Source: an uncultured Eudoraea sp. (GTDB taxonomy: Bacteria; Bacteroidota; Bacteroidia; Flavobacteriales; Flavobacteriaceae). Taken from it: a DNA stretch of 64,000 nt. A program made the position numbers and the translations under genes. The notes beneath the pieces are model-generated. The model did not search any database, was not told the DNA's origin, and was given only the letters and a program-made list of their open reading frames with translations. The number at the start of each line of letters is the position of its first letter. Position 1 is the first letter of the stretch. Of the stretch, positions 26,455-35,990 are shown in pieces. Location of the stretch: the NCBI RefSeq assembly GCF_947260015.1, contig NZ_CAMYOM010000003.1, positions 1-64,000 of the forward strand, read 5' to 3'.

Positions 26455-27186
26455 TTACTCAAAATACGATAATAATTGTTTCTTTTTAGAAGCGGAAACC
26501 AATAATTCTTTTCCGTTGGAAACTATCACACTACCCCCTTTTCCTTTTCTATATTTTATTACCTCATTTACGTTTACCAGGTAAGATTTATGGATACGGG
26601 CAAAAGGATAATCGGCAAGAGCCTCTTCAAAATACTTCAAAGTCTTGCTTACCAGTAATTTTTTGTTTTCGAGGTAAATTTCAGTGTAATTATCATCAGC
26701 CTTACAATAGAGGATATCAGATATATTTAATACCAAAAATCCATCTTGTTGCGGCAGTGTTATTTTGCCTTCGGCCTTATTCAATTTTGATTTAAGAATC
26801 CGGTCCTCCAGGGCATTTTCCTTTTCTTTTATCTCAGTTACATAAGAAATCGATTTAATAAGCTCATCAATATTTATAGGTTTCATTAAATAATAAGCTG
26901 CATGATTGTTTAATGCTTCCAGAGCATAGGTATTATAAGCCGTTACAAATACGGTTTCAAAAGATCTTTCGGGCATTTGATCCAATAGATCAAAAGCATT
27001 TCCATAAGGCATTTCCACATCCAAAAACACAACATCCGGCTGTGTCCCCGAAAGAAGCTCCAACCCCTCCTTCACACTGGCTGCCTCACCAAGTACATTT
27101 ACATTTTTGCAATATTTGGCCAGGTAATTACATAAAATTTCCCTGCTGCTGCTTTCGTCCTCAATAATAACTGCCTTTAGTATCAT
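26455..27186 (-). CDS. LytTR-family response regulator
   Basis: A 243-residue regulator with a receiver domain (1-120) and a LytTR DNA-binding domain (about 145-243). Phospho-acceptor Asp56 lies in VVFLDVEMP, the acidic pair in IIEDES (8-10), and the conserved Lys in MKPINIDELI. The LytTR part shows FLVLNISDILYCKADDNYTEIY and FARIHKSYLVNVNEV. Its ATG overlaps the end of the kinase gene by 4 bases, so the two form a coupled two-component system. Target genes are not evident; such pairs often control the genes for envelope processes. Confidence 0.93.
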   Translation of the reverse strand: MILKAVIIEDESSSREILCNYLAKYCKNVNVLGEAASVKEGLELLSGTQPDVVFLDVEMPYGNAFDLLDQMPERSFETVFVTAYNTYALEALNNHAAYYLMKPINIDELIKSISYVTEIKEKENALEDRILKSKLNKAEGKITLPQQDGFLVLNISDILYCKADDNYTEIYLENKKLLVSKTLKYFEEALADYPFARIHKSYLVNVNEVIKYRKGKGGSVIVSNGKELLVSASKKKQLLSYFE

Positions 27187-29135
27187 ACCACCTTTCTTAA
27201 ATTTAAGATCACACTGGTACCAGTCGCATCTTCGTTCAGGTCTTGCACGGAAACTGTCACTTTATCCTTATACATGGTATTGAGAATAGCGATTCGTTTT
27301 TTAATATTTCCCATGCCCTTAGAACTTTGGTTTTTCTGATTAGTTGTTTTTATTTCCCGGGATCTTTTTCTTCCTATCCCATTGTCCGTAATACGAATTT
27401 GAATTACATCTGATTCTTCCTGCGTTATTTCAATGTTTAAGAATCCCTTTTCTTCCTTATATCTAAGTCCGTGCCAAATGGCATTTTCTATATAAGGCTG
27501 TAGTAACATGGGAGGGATTTGGAAGGCCTCCGTATCAATCTGTTCATCCAAATTTATGTTATAATCAAACTTCTCCGGAAAACGCGAATGTTCTAATTTC
27601 ACATAAAGTTCCAATAGCTCCAATTCCCTGGAAAGTGAAATAAAATCTTCTTCGGAATTCTCTAAAACGGCTCTCATTAATGTGGAGAATTCGCTTAAAT
27701 ACCTATTAGCACTACGTTCATCATTTTTAGCTATGTAATTATTTACAGAATTCAGGGCGTTAAAGATAAAGTGCGGATTCATTTGGGAACGCAATGACTT
27801 TAGCGCCAATAAATTATTAGCCAATTGCTGTTGCCTGTTACTCCTGTAAAAAAAGTAGGCAGCCAGGGCAGTAAGCAACATTCCAAGTACAAGTGAATAA
27901 ATTATCCATTTTTGCCTTTTATTACTTTCCAGGGCCAATTGTTGTTCCGTTACTGCCAGATCGTATTTACTCTGTGTAAGTTCCCTTTCCTTTTCCAGGC
28001 CGGTAATTCTGCCCTGACTGGCAGCAATTTCTCTGTTAAATCTGGAAGCCTGAGATATTTCCTGCTCTTTTCGAAGATAAAGAGTATCCACGATAGCAAC
28101 GTATTTCTGATAGGTTTCAAAGGCTTTTGAATAATCACCTTTATCCCTGTATACCTCAGAAAGTTTACGAGTAGCATCTTTTTGAACAATCAGGTCATCT
28201 TCAATATTTGCTTCCTTAATACTCTCTTCCAAATAGGGTATGGCTTCATCGTATTTATCCTGAGCGACATAAGCATTGGCAATTTTGAAATTAATACTTT
28301 GTGCTGTTATTGAATCTGCTTCAATAGGAGCTCCGGCTGTTTTTGCAGAAACCCTGGGCAGTGACTGTAATTCATTCAGGCTTTTCTTTCTCAATTTTAT
28401 TTCATCGTCATACTGATTTTTTTTATTGTAGAAATCCGCGACTTTTTCTTTTTCCTGAATAGCTCTTTGGGGAGCCTGCTGACTAGAAAGCTCTAATGAA
28501 TTGCCGTAATAACTTTCTGCTTCCGCCAGCCTGTTATCCTGGGCATAGGCATCCGCTATTTTAGAATTTAAATCGGGCATTTTTGGGCTAACCTGATTTT
28601 TTTTAGCAATTTTCAAACCTTCTTCATAGTAGGCTATTGCCTTATTAGTTTCACCAAACCCCTTGTACGCATCGCCTAATAATTCATATAATTCAATTCT
28701 TTGATAGGGCACCAAACCTTTTATGTCCTCAAGAGGATGTAATACAGCTGCGGCATTTTTGTAATCCTTTGTTTGAATGTAGGCCTTCCCCAGTAGCAAA
28801 GTTGTACTGGATGTTTTATTGGCTTCCTGAGCATCCTTAAAATTAGAAATAGCAAGATCGTATTGCTTATGATATTGATACACCTCTCCCAAATTTGTAA
28901 GTGCCAAAGCAAGTTCCTGCTTATTAGCATTTTGCCCGAGACTTCCAATAGCCTGTGCGATAAAATCAATGCTTTTCGCAATATTGGCTTTCTTATAAAA
29001 TTTGGCTGAATCTAAATAAACCGCATAGGAAGTTTCCCCTGAATCTTCAGCCTTCTTCTGAGCCTGAGAAAAGCCAACAAAAAGGACAAGATAAAAAGCT
29101 ATAAACAGGTACCTATTCTTTTGCATGATTTGCAT
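27183..29135 (-). CDS. TPR-containing LytS-type sensor histidine kinase
   Basis: A 650-residue membrane sensor. After a signal peptide (to about SQAQ, 26) come at least six TPR-like units (about 50-385), a coiled-coil stretch, one membrane helix (WIIYSLVLGMLLTALAAYFFY, about 412-432), and a His_kinase domain of the LytS/YehU family with the phospho-acceptor His in MNPHFIFNALNSVNNYI. The ATPase region carries LLQPYIENAIWHGL and DNGIGRKR. The TPR part should lie in the periplasm and sense protein or peptide partners. A second ATG three codons in (29126) is equally possible. It is cotranscribed with the LytTR regulator. Confidence 0.92.
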   Translation of the reverse strand: MQIMQKNRYLFIAFYLVLFVGFSQAQKKAEDSGETSYAVYLDSAKFYKKANIAKSIDFIAQAIGSLGQNANKQELALALTNLGEVYQYHKQYDLAISNFKDAQEANKTSSTTLLLGKAYIQTKDYKNAAAVLHPLEDIKGLVPYQRIELYELLGDAYKGFGETNKAIAYYEEGLKIAKKNQVSPKMPDLNSKIADAYAQDNRLAEAESYYGNSLELSSQQAPQRAIQEKEKVADFYNKKNQYDDEIKLRKKSLNELQSLPRVSAKTAGAPIEADSITAQSINFKIANAYVAQDKYDEAIPYLEESIKEANIEDDLIVQKDATRKLSEVYRDKGDYSKAFETYQKYVAIVDTLYLRKEQEISQASRFNREIAASQGRITGLEKERELTQSKYDLAVTEQQLALESNKRQKWIIYSLVLGMLLTALAAYFFYRSNRQQQLANNLLALKSLRSQMNPHFIFNALNSVNNYIAKNDERSANRYLSEFSTLMRAVLENSEEDFISLSRELELLELYVKLEHSRFPEKFDYNINLDEQIDTEAFQIPPMLLQPYIENAIWHGLRYKEEKGFLNIEITQEESDVIQIRITDNGIGRKRSREIKTTNQKNQSSKGMGNIKKRIAILNTMYKDKVTVSVQDLNEDATGTSVILNLRKVV

Positions 29136-29282
29136 TTATAAGGATAAACTTACTTGATTTATACGGTATTAAAAAATACAACTATTTCAAATCCTGGTCT
29201 GTTTATCCCTGAATAGCAGGCTTTACGCAATCATTGTACCATTTCACTCAATCAGGGGGTCATTTGGCTCATTCCTCATTTT

Positions 29283-29309
29283 TTGTTAAAAAGTTCAGAC
29301 CTACTTTTA
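29283..29309 (+). promoter_or_regulatory. Possible promoter of the VWA gene
   Basis: TTG at 29283-29285 and TACTTTTA at 29302-29309 (one mismatch to TAnnTTTG), separated by 16 bases, 31 bases before the ATG at 29340. The spacer is a little short. Confidence 0.35.
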
Positions 29310-29339
29310 GTGAATAATTATCATTAAAAAAATAACATT

Positions 29340-30515
29340 ATGAAAAATTTAAAACACACTTTTGGTCTTATTCTTTTAGGTCTGACTCTTGGAACGGCAT
29401 TCGGTTATGTCCCACAAAGCAAGGAGGAAATAAATAACTCCCAGACGGAAAAATTTTTAATTGGCAAAAAAAATAAGGACAACAACACTGTAAAAATCGC
29501 ACTACTGTTAGATACAAGTAATAGTATGGACGGGTTAATTAATCAGGCCAAAGCTCAGCTATGGGATATTGTGAATCAGTTCTCTTATGCAAAATGTGGA
29601 AACGGACACAGGCCTGGTTTGCAAATTGCCTTGTACCAATATGGAAATGACGGACTATCTTCAAGGGAAGGTTATATTCAACAGGTTATCGGATTCAGCA
29701 GCGATCTGGATGAGATTTCTGAAAAACTTTTTTCACTCAGCACAAATGGCGGGGAAGAATATTGCGGGGAAGTTATTCAAACTTCTTTACGTCAGTTAGA
29801 CTGGGGTAAAAACCCTGATAATTTAAAAATGATATTTATTGCAGGAAATGAGCCTTTTACTCAGGGGAAGCTTAATTACAGGGACGCAGTGACTAATGCC
29901 AGAGAAAAAGAGATCATTGTAAATACCATATTTTGCGGTAACTATCAGCAAGGCATTAACACAGATTGGAAAAAGGGTGCTACCCTAACCGGAGGAGAAT
30001 ATATGGCGATAGATCATAATAAGCAGATTGTTCATATAAATACTCCTTATGATGATGTTATCATTAAACTAAATTCAAAATTGAACAGCACCTATATTTC
30101 ATATGGCGCCATGGGAAGTAAAAAACTGGAATTACAGTCCCAACAAGACAACAACGCCATGGAATTGGAAGAGGCTGTAGCTGTGAAACGGGCAGTTAGT
30201 AAAAGTTCCGGGATGTATAAGAATTCTTCATGGGATCTTATAGATGCAGCTGAAGATGATGAATTTGATGTGGCAGCAGTAAAAAAAGAGGAATTACCCA
30301 AAGCATTAAGAGATAAGTCTCAGGCAGAGCTTACTGCATTTATAGGTGAGAAAAAGGCCGAAAGAACAAGGATACAAAAGGAAATACAGCAACAAAATGC
30401 CAAACGGGAGATCTATATTAGCGAACATGCCCAACAGGAAAAAGGAGAGCTTGAAAATGCTATGCTAAAAGCTATAAAAAGACAGGCTGCCGTAAAAAAG
30501 TTTACATGGGAATAA
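29340..30515 (+). CDS. Secreted VWA-domain protein
   Basis: A 391-residue protein with a signal peptide (1-22) and a von Willebrand factor A domain at about 52-240. The metal-ion-dependent adhesion site is visible as LLDTSNSM (DxSxS) near residues 57-64, with a conserved threonine/glycine region later (STNGGEEYCGE). VWA domains bind proteins or ligands through a divalent metal. Residues 310-391 are a charged coiled coil (KKAERTRIQKEIQQQNAKRE). No lipobox is seen, so the protein is probably periplasmic. It is divergent from the sensor kinase, convergent with PorP, and ends in a strong terminator. Confidence 0.83.
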   Translation: MKNLKHTFGLILLGLTLGTAFGYVPQSKEEINNSQTEKFLIGKKNKDNNTVKIALLLDTSNSMDGLINQAKAQLWDIVNQFSYAKCGNGHRPGLQIALYQYGNDGLSSREGYIQQVIGFSSDLDEISEKLFSLSTNGGEEYCGEVIQTSLRQLDWGKNPDNLKMIFIAGNEPFTQGKLNYRDAVTNAREKEIIVNTIFCGNYQQGINTDWKKGATLTGGEYMAIDHNKQIVHINTPYDDVIIKLNSKLNSTYISYGAMGSKKLELQSQQDNNAMELEEAVAVKRAVSKSSGMYKNSSWDLIDAAEDDEFDVAAVKKEELPKALRDKSQAELTAFIGEKKAERTRIQKEIQQQNAKREIYISEHAQQEKGELENAMLKAIKRQAAVKKFTWE

Positions 30516-30540
30516 ACATAAATTGTAGTTCTATTAGAAG

Positions 30541-30575
30541 TGGGTTTAACAATAAAACTTGTTAAGCCCATTTTT
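30541..30575 (+). terminator. Rho-independent terminator of the VWA gene
   Basis: A 12-base stem (TGGGTTTAACAA / TTGTTAAGCCCA, one G-T pair) with a 6-base loop is followed by five T residues. It runs into the stop codon of the convergent PorP gene at 30574, so it may act on both transcripts. Confidence 0.85.
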
Positions 30576-31569
30576 AGTTTGCGCTTGGACAGAAACAGTC
30601 GTATCTGTTTTCCCGAGTGGGTCCAAAATCATAACCCAGGGTAATCTGGTGAAACCCACCATTGTCTAATCTAATATCTCCGGATTGATATGAATAATTA
30701 TAGGAGAACATAAACCGGTTATAATTAATGCCTACGATTGGAGTAAACAATTGAAGTCTCTGTTCACCAAAAGTACCATCAACCTGGAATTGGGCACCAT
30801 CAAAACTCCTTCTGTAAGAGAGACCTGCCCAAAGGGTACCCCAACCCATTTCTCTATACACTTTGGCATTAAAGTCTACTGTTTTCTCTTCAGTAAATTC
30901 TGTCAACTGAAAAAGAATAGAAGGTTCAATCTTCCACAATCCTTTTCCAAATATATAACCAGCATTAATTAAATACCTCCTTAAATTATCAAATTCTATA
31001 GCTGTATAAAGGTCCCGTCCGGTACCCAAAATATTTAAGGCTGCGAAATTTACATAGAATTCCATGTAGTTATAGGACATCCCTAAGTCTATATTAAAAT
31101 AGCCAACACTATTTTTCCCTCCTGTAATAATTGGATCCGGGATAACCGACCTGAATTCTGTTTCATCAAGACTACTCTGAATAAAGCCTGCACTCAGCCC
31201 AAATGACAACTGATTTAATATTCTTATTTCAGGTCCTAACTGTAAATGATGGGCGTATGTTAGCTTTGCGCCGGTTTGAGAGTGATAACCATTGGCATCG
31301 TTAAATATGATAATACCTACCCCACTTGAACTCTCAGGAATCCTGTAGTTTGCGCTAAGTGTCTGCAAACTTGGAGCCTCGTCCACACTAAACCATTGCT
31401 TTCTGGCCGTAAGTCTTATTTTACCGCCTTCGCTAATACCTGCCATAGAGGGGAATACCAAATAGTAATTGTCCGCCAAATAATCAAAATACACAGGAAT
31501 ACCCTCCTGTGCGGTTAAAGAGCTGGAAAAAGCTACATATGTAAACAAAATCAACAGGAGTTTTCTCAT
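30574..31569 (-). CDS. PorP/SprF-family type IX secretion membrane protein
   Basis: A 331-residue outer-membrane protein with signal peptide (to LTAQ, about 20). The mature start PVYFDYLADNYYLVFPSMAGI corresponds to the QY...NP...AG signature of the PorP/SprF family, and the rest consists of amphipathic strands ending with GFHQITLGYDFG. It lacks an adjacent adhesin, unlike the copy at 19.9-20.9 kb, so it may serve the core secretion machinery or an adhesin encoded elsewhere. It is monocistronic with its own consensus promoter. It shows only modest resemblance to the other PorP/SprF copy. Confidence 0.87.
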   Translation of the reverse strand: MRKLLLILFTYVAFSSSLTAQEGIPVYFDYLADNYYLVFPSMAGISEGGKIRLTARKQWFSVDEAPSLQTLSANYRIPESSSGVGIIIFNDANGYHSQTGAKLTYAHHLQLGPEIRILNQLSFGLSAGFIQSSLDETEFRSVIPDPIITGGKNSVGYFNIDLGMSYNYMEFYVNFAALNILGTGRDLYTAIEFDNLRRYLINAGYIFGKGLWKIEPSILFQLTEFTEEKTVDFNAKVYREMGWGTLWAGLSYRRSFDGAQFQVDGTFGEQRLQLFTPIVGINYNRFMFSYNYSYQSGDIRLDNGGFHQITLGYDFGPTRENRYDCFCPSAN

Positions 31570-31602
31570 CTAAGAATAGGGCGTGTTTAATGCAGTTTCT
31601 TT

Positions 31603-31632
31603 CAAATATAAAGTATAACGGATGAAATACAA
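31603..31632 (-). promoter_or_regulatory. Bacteroidota-type promoter of the PorP gene
   Basis: On the minus strand TTG (31632-31630) is followed after 19 bases by TATATTTG (31610-31603), an exact match to TTG-N19-TAnnTTTG, 34 bases before the ATG at 31569. Confidence 0.7.
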
Positions 31633-31667
31633 CATTATTATATATGCATAGGAATGGAAAATGGTTG

Positions 31668-31675
31668 TATTTTTG
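31668..31675 (+). promoter_or_regulatory. -7 box very close to the nfu start codon
   Basis: TATTTTTG fits TAnnTTTG exactly and ends 15 bases before the ATG at 31691, leaving room for a leader of roughly 10 bases. No TTG is found at -33. Confidence 0.45.
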
Positions 31676-31690
31676 CTGAAAACAAATACG

Positions 31691-32593
31691 ATGAAAGAAT
31701 ACGTTATTACAGTAGTGGAAACAAACAACCCGGCCATTTTAAAATTTGAGACTAATCATTTTCTAACAAATGGGAGTAATTTCGAATTCAGTAATATAGA
31801 TGATGCCAAAAAATCTCCTCTGGCTCAGCAATTGTTTTACCTTCCATTTATAAAAACGGTATATATTTCAGGGAATTTCATAGCTCTGGAACGCTTTGAT
31901 ATAATAGATTGGCCATCAGTTAAGGACGAGGTAGCACAACAGTTGGTTGAATACTTAAACTCCGGGGAACCTATTGTTGATGAAGAGGATGATACTAAGA
32001 AAGTAGCCATTACCATATATGCAGAAATTACGCCAAATCCGGCTGTAATGAAATTCGTAGGAAATAGAAAAATAGTTCCTGCCATGTTTGAATTTAAAAA
32101 TCTTGATGAAGCAAAAGGTTCTGATCTGGCTAAAAAGTTATTTCACCTTCCTTATGTTAAAGAGGTTTTTATGGATGAAAACTATGTTTCCGTCACTAAA
32201 TATGAAGTCGCCACTTGGGATGAGATTACCATGGAACTCCGTGAATTAATCCGGAATTTTATTGCCGATGGAAATGAAGTAATCTCCAGTGAAGAAGTTG
32301 CTGTTAAATCTGTATCCACATCTAATCCACAAACAGAGAACGAAACATTAGATAGTACTTCGCAGGAGATCATTAACATTCTTGAAGAATATGTAAAACC
32401 AGCGGTTGCCAGTGATGGCGGTAATATACTTTTTCAGTCTTATGAGAAAGAAAGCAAAACAGTAAATGTTATTCTACAGGGTGCATGTAGTGGTTGTCCT
32501 TCTTCTACTTATACTTTGAAAAATGGTATAGAGACAATGCTGAAAAATATGTTGGGAGATAAGGTATCCGAAGTGGTCGCGCTGAACGGATAA
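31691..32593 (+). CDS. Nfu-type iron-sulfur cluster scaffold with duplicated N-domain
   Basis: A 300-residue cytoplasmic protein that carries or delivers Fe-S clusters. Two Nfu N-terminal domains are present in tandem (about 1-95 and 105-195): both contain the pattern NPA-lkF, then FEF-n-ddAk-s-LA--LF-LP, then V-v--n--a-ER/TK-d. The C-terminal NifU domain (about 222-300) holds GACSGCPSS with cluster ligands Cys266 and Cys269. Duplication of the N-domain is usual in flavobacterial Nfu proteins. The ATG at 31691 is chosen because the domain begins right after it and a -7 box lies just upstream, inside any longer frame. Confidence 0.93.
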   Translation: MKEYVITVVETNNPAILKFETNHFLTNGSNFEFSNIDDAKKSPLAQQLFYLPFIKTVYISGNFIALERFDIIDWPSVKDEVAQQLVEYLNSGEPIVDEEDDTKKVAITIYAEITPNPAVMKFVGNRKIVPAMFEFKNLDEAKGSDLAKKLFHLPYVKEVFMDENYVSVTKYEVATWDEITMELRELIRNFIADGNEVISSEEVAVKSVSTSNPQTENETLDSTSQEIINILEEYVKPAVASDGGNILFQSYEKESKTVNVILQGACSGCPSSTYTLKNGIETMLKNMLGDKVSEVVALNG

Positions 32594-32608
32594 TTTCGCA
32601 TTAAATTA

Positions 32609-32639
32609 TTGTCCCTTCCCTTTTTATTTGCTACCTTAA
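32609..32639 (+). promoter_or_regulatory. Possible promoter of the dodecin gene
   Basis: TTG at 32609-32611 and TACCTTAA at 32632-32639 with a 20-base spacer; the -7 box matches four of six fixed positions. It lies 23 bases before the ATG. Confidence 0.4.
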
Positions 32640-32661
32640 CGTAACACTAAAAAGAAGTATT

Positions 32662-32862
32662 ATGTCAGTTTTAAAAGTTATTGAAGTAATGGCAAATTCC
32701 AATGAAAATTGGGAAGACGCTACCAAAAAAGCAGTTGCTCATGCATCCAAATCCGTAAATAATATACGTTCGGTATATGTAAATGAACAAAGTGCTACAG
32801 TGAAAGATGGTAAAATAGACGACTATCGGGTTAATGTTAAAATCACTTTTGAAGTTAAGTAA
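32662..32862 (+). CDS. Dodecin family flavin-binding protein
   Basis: A 66-residue dodecin, a small protein that assembles into a hollow dodecamer and stores or buffers flavins (riboflavin, FMN) or related compounds. The pattern NSNENWEDATKKAVAHASKS with the flavin-stacking Trp at residue 17, and the closing DGKIDDYRVNVKITFEVK, match the family over its full length. It is flanked by its own probable promoter and a strong terminator, so it is monocistronic. Confidence 0.92.
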   Translation: MSVLKVIEVMANSNENWEDATKKAVAHASKSVNNIRSVYVNEQSATVKDGKIDDYRVNVKITFEVK

Positions 32863-32878
32863 TCTGTCTGAAAAAATT

Positions 32879-32904
32879 AAAAGCGCCATAAAGGCGCTTT
32901 TTTT
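32879..32904 (+). terminator. Rho-independent terminator of the dodecin gene
   Basis: AAGCGCC-ATAA-AGGCGCTT hairpin followed by a run of T residues, 16 bases after the dodecin stop. Confidence 0.9.
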
Positions 32905-32922
32905 ATGCTCTTTAATTAGTAG

Positions 32923-32930
32923 TAACTTTG
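32923..32930 (+). promoter_or_regulatory. -7 box immediately before the DUF255 start
   Basis: TAACTTTG matches TAnnTTTG exactly and ends 3 bases before the ATG at 32934. If used, the transcript would start at or next to the start codon, giving a leaderless message, or translation would begin at the ATG at 33006. Confidence 0.45.
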
Positions 32931-32933
32931 AAT

Positions 32934-35039
32934 ATGTCTAAGTTTAAGTACACTTTACTTTTAGTATTAGTTACCTTAAATGGTTGCTCTCAAAAAAAAG
33001 AAACCATGTCATATAAACATACCAATGCTCTTATAAATGAAAGCAGCCCTTATCTGTTGCAACATGCTCATAATCCGGTAAACTGGGAACCCTGGAGTGA
33101 AGATGCTCTGGAAAAAGCCAAAAATGAAAATAAATTAGTTCTTATAAGTATAGGTTATGCAGCCTGTCATTGGTGCCATGTTATGGAAAAAGAATGCTTT
33201 GAAGATGAAGAAGTGGCAAATTTAATGAACAAACATTATATAAATATAAAAATAGATAGGGAAGAGCGTCCGGATATTGACCATCTTTATATGGATGCAG
33301 TTCAAATGATGACTGGAAGAGGCGGATGGCCATTAAATGTAGTTGCCTTGCCAGACGGACGTCCATTTTGGGGAGCGACTTATGTGAAGAAAGATGATTG
33401 GATGAAGGTTTTAAAAGAACTCACAAGGCTTTACCAGGAACAACCCGATAAAATAAATGGATATGCCAAAGATCTCGCTGAAGGGATTAAGGCAATTAAT
33501 CTTGTAGAAGTTGGTGCAAATTCCCAGATTTTAACTGAAGATCAATTAGATGATTCGGTTAAAAAGTGGTCTCGCTATTTTGATCATAATTATGGGGGTT
33601 ATAACCGGGCTCCAAAATTTATGATGCCCGGTAACCTGGATTTTATATTGCATTATGCCATTACAAGAAAAAATGATGACCTCCTGGAATATGTAAATTT
33701 GACACTAACGAAAATGGCTTATGGAGGAATTTTCGATCACTTGGCAGGTGGTTTTTCGAGATACTCTGTAGACGGGAAATGGCATGTCCCCCATTTTGAA
33801 AAAATGTTATATGACAATGGTCAATTAATAAGTTTATATTCCAAAGCATATGCCGTAACTCAAAACCCATTATACAAGAAAGTAGTGGAAGAAACTATCG
33901 CATTTATTACCTCGGAGCTTATGGACAGCACCAATGCTTTTTACGCTTCACTGGATGCCGATAGCCTGAATGAAACCGGGGAATTGGAAGAAGGGGCATA
34001 TTACGTTTGGCAAAAATCGGAATTACAATCCCTTCTTGCTGATAAATTTGAGCTTTTCAAGGACTATTACAACATAAACGATTTTGGGCTTTGGGAGCAT
34101 GGTAACTACGTATTAATAAGGGATGAATCAGACGAGACAATAGCTAAAAAACACAAACTTTCTGTTTCTGAAGTCAATGAAATTATTTCAGAGTGTAAAG
34201 AAATATTAAATAAACTCCGGGAAAATAGAAATCGCCCCAGATTAGATGATAAAATCCTTTGTTCCTGGAATGGATTAATGCTAAAGGGATTGACAGATGC
34301 CTACAGGTTTATTAAAAATGATAGTTATCTGGATCTGGCTTTAAAAAATGCCACATTTATTAAGGAAACATTTATAAGGAAAGATGGCAGCCTTTACCAT
34401 AATCATAAAGATGGTAAAAGCACCATCAATGGTTATCTGGAAGATTATGCTTCGGTGATAGATGGATTTATTGGACTCTATGAAATTACCTTTGAAGAAG
34501 GCTGGCTTAATGAGGCAAAAAAATTGTCGGATTATTGTATTACCAATTTTACCGATGATAACAGTGGTTTGTTTTTCTTTACTCCAAAACAAGATTCATT
34601 TATTATTAGGAGAACCATAGAAAAGGCAGATAACGTTATTCCGTCATCAAACTCAATTATGGCTAAAAATCTATTTAAATTATCCAGATATTTTCCGGAT
34701 GAGAATTATGAAAACATTGCACAACAAATGGTCATGAATCTGCAGCAAAGTTTTGAGCAAGACACGGCCAGTTATGCCAATTGGCTTCATCTGGTATTGT
34801 ATTTTCAAAAACCTTTTTATGAAATAAGTATAGTAGGGAAAGACTATATGAAAACAGCCAGTACAATGCAGAAATCCTATTTACCCAACGCGGTATTTGC
34901 AGGTGCTAAAGAAGAGAGCAAGTTGTCATTAATTCAAAACAGATTTGTGGCAAATAGTACTCTTATTTACCTCTGTGAACATGGGTCCTGCAAGTTACCA
35001 ACTGAAGATATTAAGCATGTATTAAATCAGCTTAAATAG
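32934..35039 (+). CDS. DUF255 thioredoxin-domain protein (YyaL/SSP411 family), lipoprotein
   Basis: A 701-residue protein. Residues 1-20 form a lipoprotein signal with lipobox TLNGC. A thioredoxin-like domain follows (about 26-190) with [15 protein letters not shown] and the redox motif ACHWCHVM, then an alpha/alpha toroid region similar to N-acylglucosamine 2-epimerases and cellulases (about 230-680), with HFEKMLYDN and [17 protein letters not shown] as family signatures. The biochemical role of the family is unsettled. Many homologues in other phyla are cytosolic and start at the equivalent of the Met at 33006; here the lipobox indicates export and membrane anchoring. Confidence 0.88.
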   Translation: MSKFKYTLLLVLVTLNGCSQKKETMSYKHTNALINESSPYLLQHAHNPVNWEPWSEDALEKAKNENKLVLISIGYAACHWCHVMEKECFEDEEVANLMNKHYINIKIDREERPDIDHLYMDAVQMMTGRGGWPLNVVALPDGRPFWGATYVKKDDWMKVLKELTRLYQEQPDKINGYAKDLAEGIKAINLVEVGANSQILTEDQLDDSVKKWSRYFDHNYGGYNRAPKFMMPGNLDFILHYAITRKNDDLLEYVNLTLTKMAYGGIFDHLAGGFSRYSVDGKWHVPHFEKMLYDNGQLISLYSKAYAVTQNPLYKKVVEETIAFITSELMDSTNAFYASLDADSLNETGELEEGAYYVWQKSELQSLLADKFELFKDYYNINDFGLWEHGNYVLIRDESDETIAKKHKLSVSEVNEIISECKEILNKLRENRNRPRLDDKILCSWNGLMLKGLTDAYRFIKNDSYLDLALKNATFIKETFIRKDGSLYHNHKDGKSTINGYLEDYASVIDGFIGLYEITFEEGWLNEAKKLSDYCITNFTDDNSGLFFFTPKQDSFIIRRTIEKADNVIPSSNSIMAKNLFKLSRYFPDENYENIAQQMVMNLQQSFEQDTASYANWLHLVLYFQKPFYEISIVGKDYMKTASTMQKSYLPNAVFAGAKEESKLSLIQNRFVANSTLIYLCEHGSCKLPTEDIKHVLNQLK

Positions 35040-35124
35040 AATTACTAATTTCTCAATATTTTTTTTCACCGCATTGCTTAGTATTAGGAATGTCTTAATT
35101 TTGTTACTCTAAATAAAAGAACCC

Positions 35125-35946
35125 ATGAAAGATTTATCTAATTATAACAAACACGTGGAAAATGCCATAAACTGGTTATGGGATGTTTTACCAGATATGA
35201 TTACTGCACTAATTATTTTAATAGTTGGTATATGGCTTATTAAATTTATTAACCGCTTAACACGAAGATTTTTCGAGCGTAAAGATTATGACATCGCGCT
35301 GGAGTCTTTTCTTATGCAATTGATTAATGTAGGGCTAAAGGTCATTCTTTTTGTTGTGGTCGTTACACAGTTAGGAGTGGCATCTTCTTCCCTGCTTGCT
35401 GTTTTAGGATCTGCCGGACTTGCTATAGGCCTTGCACTGCAGGGTTCCTTAGCCAACTTTGCAGGTGGAATTTTAATATTATTTTTCAAACCCTTTAAAA
35501 TAGGGGATTTTATTTCCGCCCAGGGTGTAGACGGTACGGTAAAGGAAATCTCCATTTTCACTACCAAACTTAATACATTTGGAAATCAGGTGGCTATTAT
35601 TCCAAACGGACAACTCTCTAACAATAACATTATTAATTACAATGCGGAAGAAACAAGAAGGGATAAAATTGATGTTGGCATAGGATATAGTTCCAATATT
35701 AAAAAAGCTAAGGACATTTTACTTGAAATATGCGCGGAGCAAGCTACAATAATAAAAGAACCTGAGCCACAAGTATTTGTCGGCGAATTGGGTGATAGTT
35801 CTGTAAATCTAACTTTGCGTTTTTGGGCTAAAAATGAAGATTTTTGGGCAGCTCATTTTTTTGTAATCGAAGAGCTCAAAAGAAGATTTGATGAAGCAAA
35901 AATCGAAATTCCATTTCCACAAAGAGTGGTTCATAATCCGGATTAG
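35125..35946 (+). CDS. Small-conductance mechanosensitive channel (MscS family)
   Basis: A 273-residue inner-membrane channel that opens on membrane tension during osmotic downshock. Three hydrophobic helices lie at about 24-42, 66-84 and 88-122; the pore helix carries GSAGLAIGLALQGSLANFAGGI, the Ala/Gly pattern typical of MscS TM3, followed by FKPFKIGD and the beta domain with IIPNGQLSNNNIINY. The C-terminal alpha/beta domain ends at FPQRVVHNPD. Length is close to E. coli MscS (286). It stands alone, convergent with tsaB. Confidence 0.94.
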   Translation: MKDLSNYNKHVENAINWLWDVLPDMITALIILIVGIWLIKFINRLTRRFFERKDYDIALESFLMQLINVGLKVILFVVVVTQLGVASSSLLAVLGSAGLAIGLALQGSLANFAGGILILFFKPFKIGDFISAQGVDGTVKEISIFTTKLNTFGNQVAIIPNGQLSNNNIINYNAEETRRDKIDVGIGYSSNIKKAKDILLEICAEQATIIKEPEPQVFVGELGDSSVNLTLRFWAKNEDFWAAHFFVIEELKRRFDEAKIEIPFPQRVVHNPD

Positions 35947-35990
35947 AATCGACATTCAATTTTGTTAAGCATTAGTTCTGAGAAAGATTT

